Shown in pieces: positions 12,973-25,882 of a stretch of DNA of 64,000 bases. Numbering within the stretch: the stretch's first letter is position 1; each line of letters begins with the position of its first letter. The stretch is taken from the NCBI GenBank assembly GCA_036872755.1, contig JAVHNS010000006.1:2356001-2420000 (forward strand). The letters are read 5' to 3'. The position numbers and the translations under genes are program-made. The stretch comes from Orbilia blumenaviensis. Its lineage: Eukaryota > Ascomycota > Orbiliomycetes > Orbiliales > Orbiliaceae. The notes under the pieces were generated by a model. The model saw only the letters and a list, made by a program, of their open reading frames with translations. It was not told the origin of the DNA and searched no databases.

Positions 12973-14686
12973 TTTTTTAATAAAAAAACTTTTTTTATTT
13001 TAATTTTTTTAAAAAAAAATATATCTTAATTTTCTTATTTTAAAAAATATTTAATATTTTTTTTTTTTATTTTGTTAGTTATATTAATTGTGGATTTTAT
13101 AAATTTGGAAAAAAGATTTTTGGTATTTATATATTTAAATATAGTTAAAAATTACATAAATATAATTACATTTTATTATAAAAAACATATTAAATCTTTA
13201 TTTAAAAAAATAAAAAATTATATATTTAAATTTTATAATTTTATTAAATAAATTAAAATTTTAAAATATTATTTAAATAAAAATATATATTTATTTTAAA
13301 TTAAAGTAATATATTAATTAAATTTTTAATTTTCAAAAATATTTTTTGAAGATATAGAAAATATTTTAATTATTAATATAAATTTTAATTTATTAAAAAA
13401 TAAAAAAATTTTTTTTAAAAAAAAGTATCTTACTTTTATTATTATTATTAAATTAGTAGAATAAAAATTTCATATAAAAAAATTTTTTTTAGATAAAATT
13501 AGTATATATTAATAATATTTTAATTAAAATTTTTAAAAATTTTTATAAATTTTATATAAACAGATTTTTTAAAAGTAATATAATTTTATTTAAAAATTTT
13601 AATAAAATCAAATTTTTTAAAACTTTTAAATTTTTAAAAAATAAAAAATTTCTAATTTTTATTAAATTTAGGAAATTTGTAAATTACAAAAAAATAGCTA
13701 CTAATTAAATTATAAAAAAATTTCATACAATTAAAATAAATTATTATAATCTTATATTTTATATTATTTAAATTATTTATAATAAAAAAATAATTATAAT
13801 TAAAAAAAAATTTTTAACAAATTCTTATTTAAAAATAAAATTGATGAAATAATTTTTAATAAAATTAATATTTTAAAAATATGATATTAAAAATTTATAA
13901 AAAATATTAAATTTAATAAATTTATAAAATTAATATTATTATTAATAATAAAGAAACTTAATAAATCCACTTCTAAAATATTAAAAAATAAAAATATTGA
14001 AAAACTTAAAAAAATTAAATAAAAAAAATAATAAAAAAAAAAAAAATGAAATCACTATTTAAAAAATAAAATCAAAAAGGTTTTACCAAAAAAAATTAAT
14101 AAATTTTTATTATATTCTAAATTTAATTTTAAAATTATTTAAATAAATAGTTATATAATTACTAATATTAAATATTTTTATTAAATTTTTATAAAAAAAT
14201 TTAGTATATATTTTAAAAAAAATTAAAATTTTTATAAATTTATAAATAAAATTATTTAAAAAATTAAATTATTTATATTTTTATAAATATAATTTAGATT
14301 TATTAATTAAAATATTTAATAAATTTAATAAAAAAATTTATTAAACTTATATTTTTAAAAATAAAAATATTTATATATTATTTAATTTAAATTATTATAT
14401 TAAAAATTATTTTAAAATATTTATTATATTTAAAAATATTAAAAAAAAATTTTAATATAAAAAATATTAAACTATCAATACTTAGTATTTAAATTAATTA
14501 TTATTAAAAAGAAAATAAATTAATTAAAAATTAAATAAAAATTATTTAAAAAAAAAAAAATTTTCCTAATTTTTGATAAAAATTTAAAGATTATAATTAC
14601 TCTTGAGGAAAAGCATGTTCTAGCAAGACGGTTGCAAAACGGTCAGAAAACCAGCAAATAGTTTCGTAGTTGCAAGACAGTGATAT

Positions 14687-14807
14687 GGTGGTTATATGGC
14701 AGTTATATAATAATTATATGATGGTTATATGGTGGTTATATAACAATTGTATGATGGTTGTATGGTGGTTGTATGACGGCTGTATAACAACTATATTACA
14801 GTGGTAT
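14687..14807. repeat. 11-bp subterminal tandem array in A3
   Basis: About eleven consecutive 11-bp units of the form RRYRGTTATAT (for example ggtggttatat, gatggttgtat). Short 11-bp runs also occur subterminally in A1 (acaactgttta, near 1206-1245) and A4 (near 50522-50555). Confidence 0.75.
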
Positions 14808-14974
14808 AATGGTGGCGCAACCATCATATTATTTAAAAACGATGGATAAACGGTTTTTCTTAATAGTTTTCTAACAGTTTTTAACGGTTTTCTGATAGTT
14901 TTTTGACAGTTTTGTTGTGGTTTTATTGATTTATGCTGATCACAACATAAAATTCACAGCAGATCACTTAATAG

Positions 14975-15520
14975 ATTAAGAGCTAGCTATATAGGTGATG
15001 TAATTAATAGAATAGTTAATAAAATAACTAGTAGAACAACTAATAAAATAGCTAGTAGAACAGCTAGTATGGCAGTTAGGGAGACAGCTAGTGAGATAGC
15101 TAGTAAAACAGCTAGGGAGACAGCTAGTGAGACAGCTAGTGAGACAACTAATATGGCAGCTAATACAACAGTTAGCAAAGTAGTTAGTGAGGCAGCTAGT
15201 GGAGCACTTAGCAAGTTGGCAGTTAGCATGGCAGCTAATACAGCAGCTAGTACGGCAGCTAGTACGGTAGTTAGTAAAGCAGTTAGTGAGGCGGTTAGTG
15301 AGGTGGTTAGTGGAGGACTTAGTAAGTTGGTAGCTAGTATGGTAGTTAGTATGGTAGCTAGTATGGCAGTTAGTATGGCAGTTAGTAAAGCAGTTAGTGA
15401 GGTAGTTAGTGGAGTACTCAGCAAGTTAGCAGCTAGCACAGCAGCTAGTACAGTAGCTAGTAAGGCAGTTAATTAGTGAGGTAGTTAGCTAATAAGGCAA
15501 TTAGTTAGTAAAATAGTAGA
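14975..15520. repeat. 12-bp minisatellite core of A3
   Basis: Reverse-complement form of the A-family array (gctagtatggca and variants). The Ala/Ser/Val-rich and Leu/Ala/Thr-rich open frames (15069-15476 plus, 14987-15439 minus) cover the same bases and are repeat artefacts. Confidence 0.85.
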
Positions 15521-17859
15521 ATAATAGATTAAAAAAAAAGTTGAATGTAAAATAATTAATTAGTTAAAAGTAATTTTAAAAAATTTTTCAAAATTATTTT
15601 TTGTATGTGTCACGTGACCAATTTATATGCGAAAACAAAATTAAATTTAAATTAAATAGAAAGAAAGTTAAAATAGTAAAAATGGTTACGTGATTATTGT
15701 TTTAATTTATTTAATTTATTTAATTGAATTAATTATTAAAATTATAATAATGTGATGGTTGTGAAAATAATCTGCAAATTATTATAAAACAATTTGTAAA
15801 TTATTATTAAAACAATTATTGAAACTGCAACAAAACCGTAACAAAACTGCAATAAAATCGTTAAAAAACCGGCAGAAAACCGTTATAAAAACAGTCTTTC
15901 TATTATTTGAAAAACGGTTTTGAGAATAGTAAAAAAATTATGAAAAAACTAGCAAACCGTTGCCAAACTGTTTGTAAAATAGTGAAAAAATTGAAAAACG
16001 GTTTTGAAAACGGTGTGGCAACCCGCAAACCGTTTTCACCCCGTTTGCCGCCGGTCTTGCAACCCCACCCTTTGTCTCAAGAGTATTTTTAATAAATAAT
16101 ATAATAAAAATTGTTTAAAATTTTTATATTTTAATTTAAATATTAAAAAAATAATTAAAAATTATAATAAAATAATCTTCTATATATATATTAAAAAATA
16201 TATAAAATAATAAATTTATTTCAAAAAAAAAAAAATTACTTTTTATTAAATTAATAAATTTAAAAAAAAAGTTTTTACTTAATTCTATTATAAAAAATTT
16301 ATAAAAAAAATAATCAAAAAGCTTTTAAAATTTAAAATAATTTATAAAAACTTTTAAAAAATTAAATTAATTATTTTTTATTATAATATAATATTTAAAT
16401 TTTATACTATTATATTATTAAAATTTTTAAAATTAATAATTTTTAAATTATTTTACTTCTATATTATTAATAATTAAATAATATAAAAAATAAAAAAAAT
16501 TAGTAAACTAACTTTTAATTTAAAAAAAAAATCTATTTTATTATAATAAATATAATAATATATTACCTAAATATATTTATATAATTTTTATTAAAAATAA
16601 TAAAAAATATAATTTTAAAATATATTTTTAATTGATTATTTATAATTTTAATTAAAATTAAATTAATATAGAAATTATATATAATTATTAATTAATTTAT
16701 AATATTTACATATATAAACATTAATAATAATTTATATTATTTTAAATAAAAATTTAAATTTATAATAAAAGTAAATTATATATTAGACTTAATAAATTTT
16801 TATATTAATTAAATAAAAAAAAATATTCTTAATAATAATATTTTTAATTATAAAAAATATATTAATATATTAATTATTATTATTATTTAAAATATAATTT
16901 ATATAAATAAAATTGTTTATAAAAGAATTAAATTTTTATTAAAAATAATCTATAAATTTATATTAATTAACTAAAAATATATATATTTTAATTTAAATTT
17001 ATAAATAGAGGATAATATTATTAAATATAAATTTTATAAAAAATTATTAAATTATTTTAAAAAATTATACTTTTCTTCAATATATTTTAATTATATAAAA
17101 AAAAATATATTTATAAATAAATTAACAAAATTAATTAGATTATTCTTTAATAAAAAAATATATAATAAGTAAGTTAATAAATATAAAAAATTTACTTTAA
17201 TAAAAACTATTTTTCTAAAATATTATATTTTTAAATTAAAAAAAAAATAAATTAAAAATAATAAAATAAAGATTTTTATTTTAAAAAAGTTAAAATAAAA
17301 AGTTTATCTAACATATTCTTCCTATAATTTATAATTAATTTTATATAAAAAAATATTAATTTATAAAATTTATAATATAAAATCAAAAAAATTTAAACAT
17401 ATTTTTCAAAAAATTATAATATCTTTAAAAATTTTATTTAATTTATTTTAAAATTTTATATTAAAAATATAATAATATAATTAAAAAATTTTTTTAATAA
17501 AAAACTATAAAAAAAATAAATTAAAAAACATAATACTAAAATATAAATATAAAAATAATTCAATCTTCTCCACCTTTTACTTTTTAAAAAAACCTCCAAA
17601 ACAAACTATAATTTAATTATTACTAAATTTTTTTAAAAAAAATAAAATAAATTAAAAAAATAAAATCCAATATATTATATTATATATAATTAAAAAATTT
17701 AACATATATATATATATTTTATTTTTTTTTATTAAAATAATTTATTAAACTAACTATCTAAGAATAATAATTTAATAATAAAAATAATTTTATATACTTA
17801 TTACATAATATATAAAATAATCTAAAAATATCAAGTTAATTAAAAATAAATATATAAAA

Positions 17860-18076
17860 TATTAGAAAAAGCATTTTAATTATCTTTATATACACATATA
17901 CAAGTTTATATATATATATATAAAAGTTAAATATTTTTATTAAAAAATTGTAATTTAATAACAAATTTTTTTTATTTTATAAAGTAAGAATAAAGTGTTT
18001 AATATAGAATACAAAAATTTTTTTTTATTATTTCATTTTTTTATATACGCTCCCCTTTGCTTCGCTCAAGGTCGCA
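17860..18076 (+). repeat. Candidate LTR of repeat D, right copy
   Basis: Direct copy of 12757-12972. It ends in a preserved GC-rich block (cgctcccctttgcttcgctc, 18049-18068) finishing in GTCGCA. The left copy has the same block fully converted to A/T. More D-like sequence follows, so it may also serve as the left repeat of a tandem second unit. Confidence 0.45.
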
Positions 18077-20539
18077 ATAAAATAATTAATAATTTTTTTT
18101 ATAAAAAGTTTTTTATTTATTTTATTGATTATATTTAAAAAAAGTTTTTTATTTAATATAAAAATAAATATTTATATTTTAAATTTAAAGAATTATTAAA
18201 AATATATAAATTTTTATAGAAGATTTACTTTATTATTTTTTGTTATAATATGATTTTTAAATCTATTACTATTATATTATTTTGATTATTTAAATCAATT
18301 ATAGTCAATTTATTATTCCTATATATTAATAATAAGTAAATAATTAAAAAAACTAATAAATTATTCAAATCTTTAGTTAATAGTTAATTAAGAATATAAT
18401 TTATTATTATTGATGTGGTTGTTTGTTATTTAAATATTTTAATTATACTACTACCCAAAATAATAATAAAAAGTATTATTAAATATATATTTATATTTAT
18501 AAACACTATATTTACTAAAATTTATTTTATATTAAAATTATATAAAATAATTAATAATTATATAATTTTTAAATTTAAAAATTTTAATAACAAAATTATG
18601 TTTTTTAAATAAATCTTTGGGTTAGTTATAGGAATAATTATAATTCTTAATTTAACCAATATCTATATATTTTAAATTAAAAAATTTGAACTAAATAATA
18701 AATTAATTTTATATAACAAATATATAAATAATATTTAAATTATTATTATAATTTTTAATTTTAAAATTATTAATAAAATTATTAAAAAAAAGTGTAGTTT
18801 TTATTAAAAATAATTTATATATATAGTTTTTTTAGTTAAAAAATTATATTTCTTAATATTAATTTTAAAATAAAAATAATAAAATAATATATTGTTTTTA
18901 TAAAAAATTATTAAATTATTTTAAAAAACTTTATTTCAAATTATAATATTTTTTATATATAAAAAAAAGTATTTTTATTAAAAAACTTTTTAATTTATTA
19001 TATTATCTTTTGATAAGAGGATTTATATTGAAAAAGTTAATTTTTATAATTATATTTATAATAAAAAAAATTATTTTCTAAAAATTTTAAATTTATAAAT
19101 TAAGAAATATACAATTAAATAATAAAATTGGAAAATTAATACTAAAAATATTAAAATAATTAAAAATTTTATTGATATTTAATTTTTAATATTTATAATT
19201 AATTAAATTTAAAATAATATTAAATTAAAAAGTATCTGAAAAAAAATTAGAGAAATTTAAATTATATATTATTATTTTTTTAATATAAAAATAAATATAT
19301 TTATATTTGATTTTTTTTTATATAATATTTTTAAACTTTTATTAAGAAAAATTTTTTTAATAAAAAATTTTCTCAATAAAAATTTTAAATAATTTTTTAT
19401 TAATATAATAAAATAATTAAAAAATCCTCCTAATATTTATTTTATTAATATAAAATGGTTTATTATATTATTAATAAAAAAATTAATTTAATTTTCTTCA
19501 ATTTTTCTATCTTTTAAGGAGGTTTCCAAGTAGGGTTGTGGCTTAATTATTTACTAGATTTTTTAAAAAAGAAAAAATTAATGTGGTATTTATTATGTAT
19601 ATTAAAAAATTAGTTGTATAATGTATATGTATATTTTATTTTTTAATTTATATAGGTTGTTAATTTTTTTAAAAAAAGCAATATAATAAAAATAAATTTT
19701 ATAATAAATAAAATCTTAATATTATTTTTAAAAAATTTAAGTTAATTACTTGTTTAGGTAACCTTAGGTGGTTGTTTTCAGTTAAAAATAATTAAATCTT
19801 TTATAAAAAAGTATGTATTCCCCTTTAAAGAATTATACTAATAATAAAATTTATTTTCTTTAGAAATATAGAGAATTATAAGGATTTTATAGAATATATT
19901 TCAGATTTATTATTTTTATTCTTTTTTATAAAGTCCTCTTCCTCGCTACGCTTCGCTTCGCTTAGGAAGAGTCCAAATAAAATTATAAGATTTTTTTAAA
20001 ACAAAAATTATTAAAAAAAATAAAAAGAAAAAATAAGAAAAAAAATAATTATTATTAAAAGTTAAAAAAACAAAAAATTAATAATTTTTTATTATATTCC
20101 AAATTCTATCTTAAATATATTTAAAGAAAAAATTATTAAAAAATTAAAATTAAATATTTTAATTTAAAAATAAATTAATTTAGTATATGTTTTAAAAAAA
20201 ATTAATATTTTATTGGATATTTAAAAAATTACTTAATAAAAGATTAAATTATTTGTATTTTTAAAAATATAATAAAAATTTATTTGATTTTGTATATGAT
20301 AAGTTTATTTAAAAAATTAAATAAATATATATTTTATAAAATTAAATAAAAATTAAATTATTTAATTTTAATTATTATATTTTTATATTATAATTAGTTT
20401 TTTTGGTTAGTAAAGTAATAGAAGTAGGTTTTAGAGATAATGTTTTTTTAAAAGAATATTAAATTTATTTAAAATTAAGCTAATTTTTAAAAGACATAAA
20501 AAAAATTAATTATATTTAAAAAAAGATTTAAATTAAAAA
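18077..20539. mobile_element. D-like internal sequence, second unit
   Basis: Portions at 18690-19680 align in order with 16700-17700, giving an LTR-internal-LTR-internal arrangement. Around 19510-19600 the sequence is less mutated than elsewhere (cttttaaggaggtttcc), but no protein family was recognised. The 65-codon frame at 18415-18612 lies in A/T-rich sequence and is not supported. Confidence 0.4.
19930..19972. other. GC-rich stem-loop island
   Basis: CTCTTCCT and AGGAAGAG form an 8-bp stem around a cgctacgcttcgcttcgctt loop, followed by AATAAAAT. The block at 18049-18076 is similar in composition and is also followed by AATAAAAT. Unmutated islands in converted DNA may mark element edges. 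Confidence 0.5.
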
Positions 20540-21262
20540 CTAGGAGGCTGCTGCGCAGCACTCAAACCCGACTGCAGCATCTTGATTTTAAATGAATATA
20601 TAATAATTAATATAATAATTGATATAAAAAATAATATAATAACTAATATAATAATTAATATACTAATATAATAAATAATATAATAACTAATATAATAATT
20701 AATATAATTTTGATTGAACTTTTGTATGTAACTATTTTTGATATCAAAATTATTTTTTATTTATTTTTATTTAATTTAATTTAATATTGAAAATTGTGTG
20801 ATATTTTTAAAGAGATATCACGTGATTACTTTGCATGTAAAAACTAAATTAAATTAAAATAAAATTAAATAAAAAATAATTTAATATTGAAAATGGTTAT
20901 ATAATTATGATTTTGTTAAAAATGATTTAATTAGAAAAAATAAAAAAAATATAAAAATAATAATTAAAAATTTATTTGCTTAATTAAAATTAGATAAATA
21001 GTTAAAGAAGAATATATTAAAATTTTAAAATTATAAAGTTAAAAATATAAAAATGGTGAAGATTTTTATTAAAAATAATTTTGAGAATTTTTTAGTTAAA
21101 ATTTAAAAAAAATGTTAAAATTTGCAAAATTTTATATAAATTTGTATGAAAAATTTTGAAATTTTTTTTTTTAAGTTAACTAAAAATAACATATTTTTTG
21201 GTTGATCTAGGATTGTGTTTTGTGCTGGTTCAATTTTAATCCTCCTGTAAAGCAGTCGGGCA
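20540..21262 (-). mobile_element. Helitron-like element B5
   Basis: The plus strand starts CTAGGAGGCTGCTGCGCAGC and ends GCAGTCGGGCA. The left hairpin (element strand) is of the TTT-loop type with one mutated base. In element orientation the flanks are T and T, not the usual A and T. The interior carries a more mutated CACGTG module than B1 or B7. It lies at the left edge of repeat F copy c. Confidence 0.72.
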
Positions 21263-21376
21263 AATTATTTTTATAAATAAAAAAATTACTTAATTTAAAA
21301 AAGATATATATATAAACTATAATAAATATAAATTTATTATAATTAAATATTTTTAATATTTAGTTTTTATTAAAAA
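21263..21376. repeat. Repeat F copy c, left remnant
   Basis: Matches about 5059-5170. Its continuation is displaced to 42079 by the gypsy insertion. The last five bases (21372-21376, AAAAA) are one half of the target duplication. Confidence 0.7.
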
Positions 21377-22683
21377 TGTTATATTTGTTCTGGGTATTTT
21401 TTGAATAAAAAATTCCTAAAATAGTTTAACATTTTTTGGTTAATTATATTTTTAATGTAAAGTATTTAAATTATTTTTTTAAAATAAATTAAATTAAATA
21501 TAAAAATATTAAATAATGTAATTTTTAGTAAAAATATACTAGGTTTAATAAATAAAAATAGTAAATAAAGTATATTAAATATTAATAAATTAATTAATAA
21601 AATTTAAAAAAAAATTCTAAAACTATTATTATTTAAAAGTTTTTATATATATAAATATTTTTTATATAAAAATAAATTATTTATAAATGCCCGACTGCAT
21701 TTATGCAGGAGGGTTAAAGTTGAACCAGCGCGAGGGGCGATCCTGCCCAAACCTGCCAAAAAATGTGTTGTTTTTGGCGAACTTAAAGAAAAATTTTTTG
21801 GATTTTTGTTATACAAATTTGTATGGGATTTTTTAAATCTTGGTATTATTTTGAGGTTTTGGCAAAGAGTTGCTAACAAAATTTGAAAATTGATTCTGAT
21901 AAAAGTCTTTACCGTTTTTGCTTTTTTGCCTTTATATCTTTAAAAATTTAATATACTCTTCTTTATCTTATTATTTAACTTCCTATAAACGAACAGCTTT
22001 ATAGTTGTTATTTTTTTATTTTTTTTATTTTTTTAAATTAAGTCACTTTTAACAAAAATATAATCACATAACTATTTTCAACATCAAAACTATATTTTTA
22101 ATTAATTTTTATTAATTTTAATTTAATTTAATTTAGTTTTTGTATGTAAAATAGTCACGTGATCACACAAAGAAATAAAATAACGTCACAGATTTTTGAA
22201 AATTTAATTTAAAATAAAATAAAATATAGTTTTGACATCCAAAATAATTATGTGATATATACAAAAATTACAGCAAAATTGGTTTTTAAAATTATATTAA
22301 TTATTATATTAATTATTATATTAATTATATTGTTTATTATATTAATTATTATATTATGATTATTGTATTACAATTAACAATTTTTTTATAATTTATAATT
22401 ATTATTTTATTTTAAAAAAATATATATTATTATATATAACATTATTTATGTTCAAGATGCTGCAGTTGGGTTTGAGTGCTGCGCAGCAGCCTCCTAGTTT
22501 AAATATTATATATTTAAAAAAATATTATATATATATAACGTGTTAAACTATATATAATATTTTTTATATAATTTATTTTTATTAAATATTTATAATAAAA
22601 ATTATTTTGGTAAAAAAAATAATTTGTGAAAATCAATTTATATTTAATATGTTAAAATATATTTAATATAGTTAATTATAATA
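21377..22683 (-). repeat. 3' LTR of the outer gypsy element, with B6 inside
   Basis: The two LTR parts are 311 bp (21377-21687) and 186 bp (22498-22683). The 5' LTR has 311 and 245 bp at the same split, so this LTR has lost about 59 bp. A purine run in element orientation (22684-22697) abuts it as polypurine tract. Its terminal 60 bases keep tgttctgggtatt. Confidence 0.8.
21688..22497 (+). mobile_element. Helitron-like element B6, inside an LTR
   Basis: Both ends are complete: left hairpin CTGCAT-TT-ATGCAG, right GCAGTTGGG (one RIP-type change), then TGCTGCGCAGCA and CCTCCTAG. The sister LTR at 41821-41836 has the identical flanks joined between A (41828) and T (41829), so insertion left no duplication. 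The palindrome ATACAAATTTGTAT lies at 21811-21824. The minus-strand frame at its left end is not a convincing gene. Confidence 0.82.
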
Positions 22684-23899
22684 TTATCTCTTTTTTTAAA
22701 AAAAATTTTAAAAAGGAAATTTTTATATAAAACTTTTTTATATATAAAAAATATAATAAAATTAAATAAAAAATTTTTATATAAAATTTATTTATAAAAT
22801 TTTATTATATAAAAAAATTATTTGAAAGAAATTTGTATATAAAAAATTATATATTTGAAAATATAATTTTTTATAATTATATGATATATTTATATAAATA
22901 AAATTAAATATAAATAACTACAATTTATATTATAATTAAATTTTAAAATTTAAATTATAAAATATTTTTTCATGCATATAAATAAATATCAAATGTTTTA
23001 TTTTAATTATATAATAAAGTATAATTTAAAAATTTAAAAAAAAGTTAAAAAATTATATCTAAATAAAACAAAAAAAATTTATTTTTTTTAAATAATTCAA
23101 ATTAAAAAAAATTTTTGTTTAATATAAAATAATATATTAAAAAATTATTAAAAATCAGACAAAACTTACAAAACTTCTAATTAAATTCAACATTATTATA
23201 ATTAAATTAAAACATTAATTTATTAAAGTTTCAATAATTACAGAAAAATATTGAAAATCTCTTTTTTATAAAAAATAAAAAATCATAAAAAATAATATAA
23301 TATTTAAAAATAATTTAATTATTAAAAAAGAAATTAATAAAAATTTATTAATATTTAATAAAAGATTTAACTTTTTTTATAATATTTTAACAAATACAAT
23401 AAATTTTTTTACTAAATACAATAAATTTTTTTACTAAATAAAATAAAAATTATTTTATATTTTTTATAAAACATTTTTTTGAAAATATTATTTAAAACTT
23501 TAATTGATTTTTTATCATATATTTATAATTTTTTATTTTTAAATTACATTATATTTTATTATTTTATTATAATTTATATTAAATTGTTAATTTCAAGAAT
23601 TTATAATATCATTTTATTAATATAATTTTTATATAATTGTTCATTAACATTATTAAAATATAAAATTTTATTAATTAAGAAAATAAAATATCTAAAAAAA
23701 TTAAAAAGTAATTAAATAAATAATATTATAAATATTTATAAATATAAAAATTAATTAAATAAAAAAACTATATTTTTGTAAATCAAAAATTTATAAAATA
23801 TATTAATCTTTATTTTCTTAAATCTTCCTCATTTTCATTTAAATATAAAAATATTAAATTAATAAAATAAATTTTTATTTTTAAAATAATCTTATATAA

Positions 23900-23999
23900 T
23901 TTATAATAAAATATTTTTTTCTAATTATTAAAAATTATTTTTTAATTTATAATAAAATATTTTTTTCTAATTATTAAAAATTATTTTTTAATTTATAAA
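23900..23999. repeat. 46-bp tandem duplication
   Basis: Two and a bit copies of a 46-bp unit within the internal region of the outer gypsy element. Late local duplication. Confidence 0.75.
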
Positions 24000-24862
24000 A
24001 AACAATTTAATAAATAAAATATTTATTATTATTATTAAATTTATTAAAATTTTTTTAATTTTATATTCTATATAATCATTATATTTAATTTTAATTTTAT
24101 TTAAATTTTTTTTAAATTTTATTTAAATTTTTTTTAAAATTAAAATATAAAATATTTTATATATCCATATTAATTCAAATATATTAAATTTAAAATAATA
24201 TTTTTTAAAATTTTTTTTAATTATATATAAACTAAATTTTTAAAAATCAAATTTTTTATTAAAATACTTAATTTTTAAATTTTATATAAAAAAATATATT
24301 TTATCTTTTTCTTTAAAATTTAAAGCTTCCTTTTATTATTTATTATAATAATAATTCATTTTTTTTTTATAAAAATTAAAAGTTTTTTATAAAAATATTA
24401 TAAGTATTTTTTATTAATTTTATATATTTTTCAATTTTAAAAATAATTTTTTTTTTTAATATAAACTGGACGGCTGCTTCGCAGCACGCAAACCCGACTG
24501 ACCGTTCATATATTTATTCAGTCCTTTTCTGTTTTATATAATAATAATTTTTTATTATATAATTAATAAAAAATTGTATATATTATAATATTTAATATAT
24601 TTAAATATTTATAATATATAAAAGTAATTATAATTATATATATATTTTATTAATATATAAAATTAATTATATATAATAAAATTAAAACAAACTTATAAAA
24701 TATTTAATAAAAATAAAAATAAATTATTGTAATTTTAAAATATAAAATACAATATTGTTAAGAATTTAATTGAAAATAAATAAATAAATAAAAATATATA
24801 ATTATTAAATAATATAATTGAAATACTCTTTTATTAAATTTTTAAGTTTATTTAAGTTTATT

Positions 24863-25002
24863 TATATTAAATTATTTATTTTATAATTTATATTAAATTA
24901 TTTATTTTATAATTTATATTAAATTATTTATTTTATAATTTATATTAAATTATTTATTTTATAATTTATATTAAATTATTTATTTTATAATTTATATTAA
25001 AT
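24863..25002. repeat. 26-bp tandem array in C3
   Basis: About five near-perfect copies of a 26-bp unit starting tatattaaattatttatt. Confidence 0.85.
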
Positions 25003-25128
25003 TTATAATTAAAAAGTATTGTTAATTTAAATAAAAATTTTGAAAAAAATTTATTAATAATATAATTATATTCTAAATTTATAATTATTGTTTTTTTTTA
25101 TATTTTATTTCATTGTAATTTAATTTAA

Positions 25129-25660
25129 TTTATTTTATTTTATTGTATTTTATTTTATCTTATTTTATTTCATTTTATTTTATTTTATTTTATTTTATTT
25201 TATTTTATTTTATTTTATTTTATTTTATTTTATTTTATTTTATTTTATTTTATTTTATTTTATTTTATTTTATTTTATTTTATTTTATTTTATTTTATTT
25301 TATTTTATTTATTTTATTTTATTTTATTTTATTTTTTTATTTTATTTTATTTTATTTATTTTATTTTATTTATTTTATTTTATTTTATTTTATTTTATTT
25401 TATTTTATTTTATTTTATTTTATTTATTTTATTTTATTTTATTTTATTTTTTATTTTATTTTATTTTATTTTATTTTATTTTATTTTATTTTATTTTATT
25501 TTATTTATTTTATTTTATTTTATTTTATTTTATTTTATTTTATTTTATTTTATTTTATTTTATTTTATTTATTTTATTTTATTTTATTTTATTTTATTTT
25601 ATTTTATTTTATTTTGTTTTGTTTTATTTTGTTTTGTTTTATTTTATATTGTTTTATTTT
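25129..25660. repeat. (ATTTT)n microsatellite in C3
   Basis: Roughly 100 five-base units with occasional 4-bp units and a G-bearing tail (gtttt). It yields a 174-residue Phe/Tyr/Ile/Leu frame that is not a gene. Confidence 0.95.
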
Positions 25661-25800
25661 GTTTTGATTTTTTTTTTTTTTTTTTTTTTTAAAATTATAT
25701 AATTATATTTGCATATAAAATTAATTTTTAGTTTTAATTAATTTAATTTTTAATTTTTGAATTTTGTAAAATCACGTGATGATTTTCGCCTTTAAAACTA

Positions 25801-25803
<3 letters not shown>

Positions 25804-25881
<78 letters not shown>
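25804..25881. repeat. (ATT)n microsatellite in C3
   Basis: Complement of the AAT array in C2, at the same distance from the left end. The repeat belongs to the C element itself. Confidence 0.93.

Positions 25882-25882
<1 letters not shown>

Larger units (their letters stand above)
14600..16083 (-). mobile_element. Family A TIR element, copy A3
   Basis: Minus-strand copy with TA on both sides (14598-14599 and 16084-16085) and CTCTTGAG termini. Longest A copy (1,484 bp). The right subterminal region has many AACCGTT/AACGGTT motifs (15860-16060), candidate transposase-binding repeats. The left side has an 11-bp tandem array. A module with GTCACGTGACCA lies near 15608-15620. Confidence 0.82.
12973..17859. 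mobile_element. Repeat D internal region, interrupted by A3
   Basis: A/T-rich mutated sequence between two D direct repeats. The part after 16585 is repeated at 61181-62363, and parts recur at 18690-19680. Net length without A3 is about 3.4 kb. No reverse transcriptase or other motif could be read. Likely an old retroelement, class not determined. Confidence 0.5.

Noticed and set aside
14687..14807. CRISPR array
   Set aside because: The 11-bp units have no spacers and belong to a eukaryotic TIR element.
18415..18612. 65-codon frame, and 27965-28165 minus strand
   Set aside because: A/T-rich chance frames inside degraded repeats, with no recognisable motif.
25143..25667. 174-codon Phe/Ile/Leu/Tyr frame that resembles a membrane protein
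   Set aside because: It is the (ATTTT)n array in C3.
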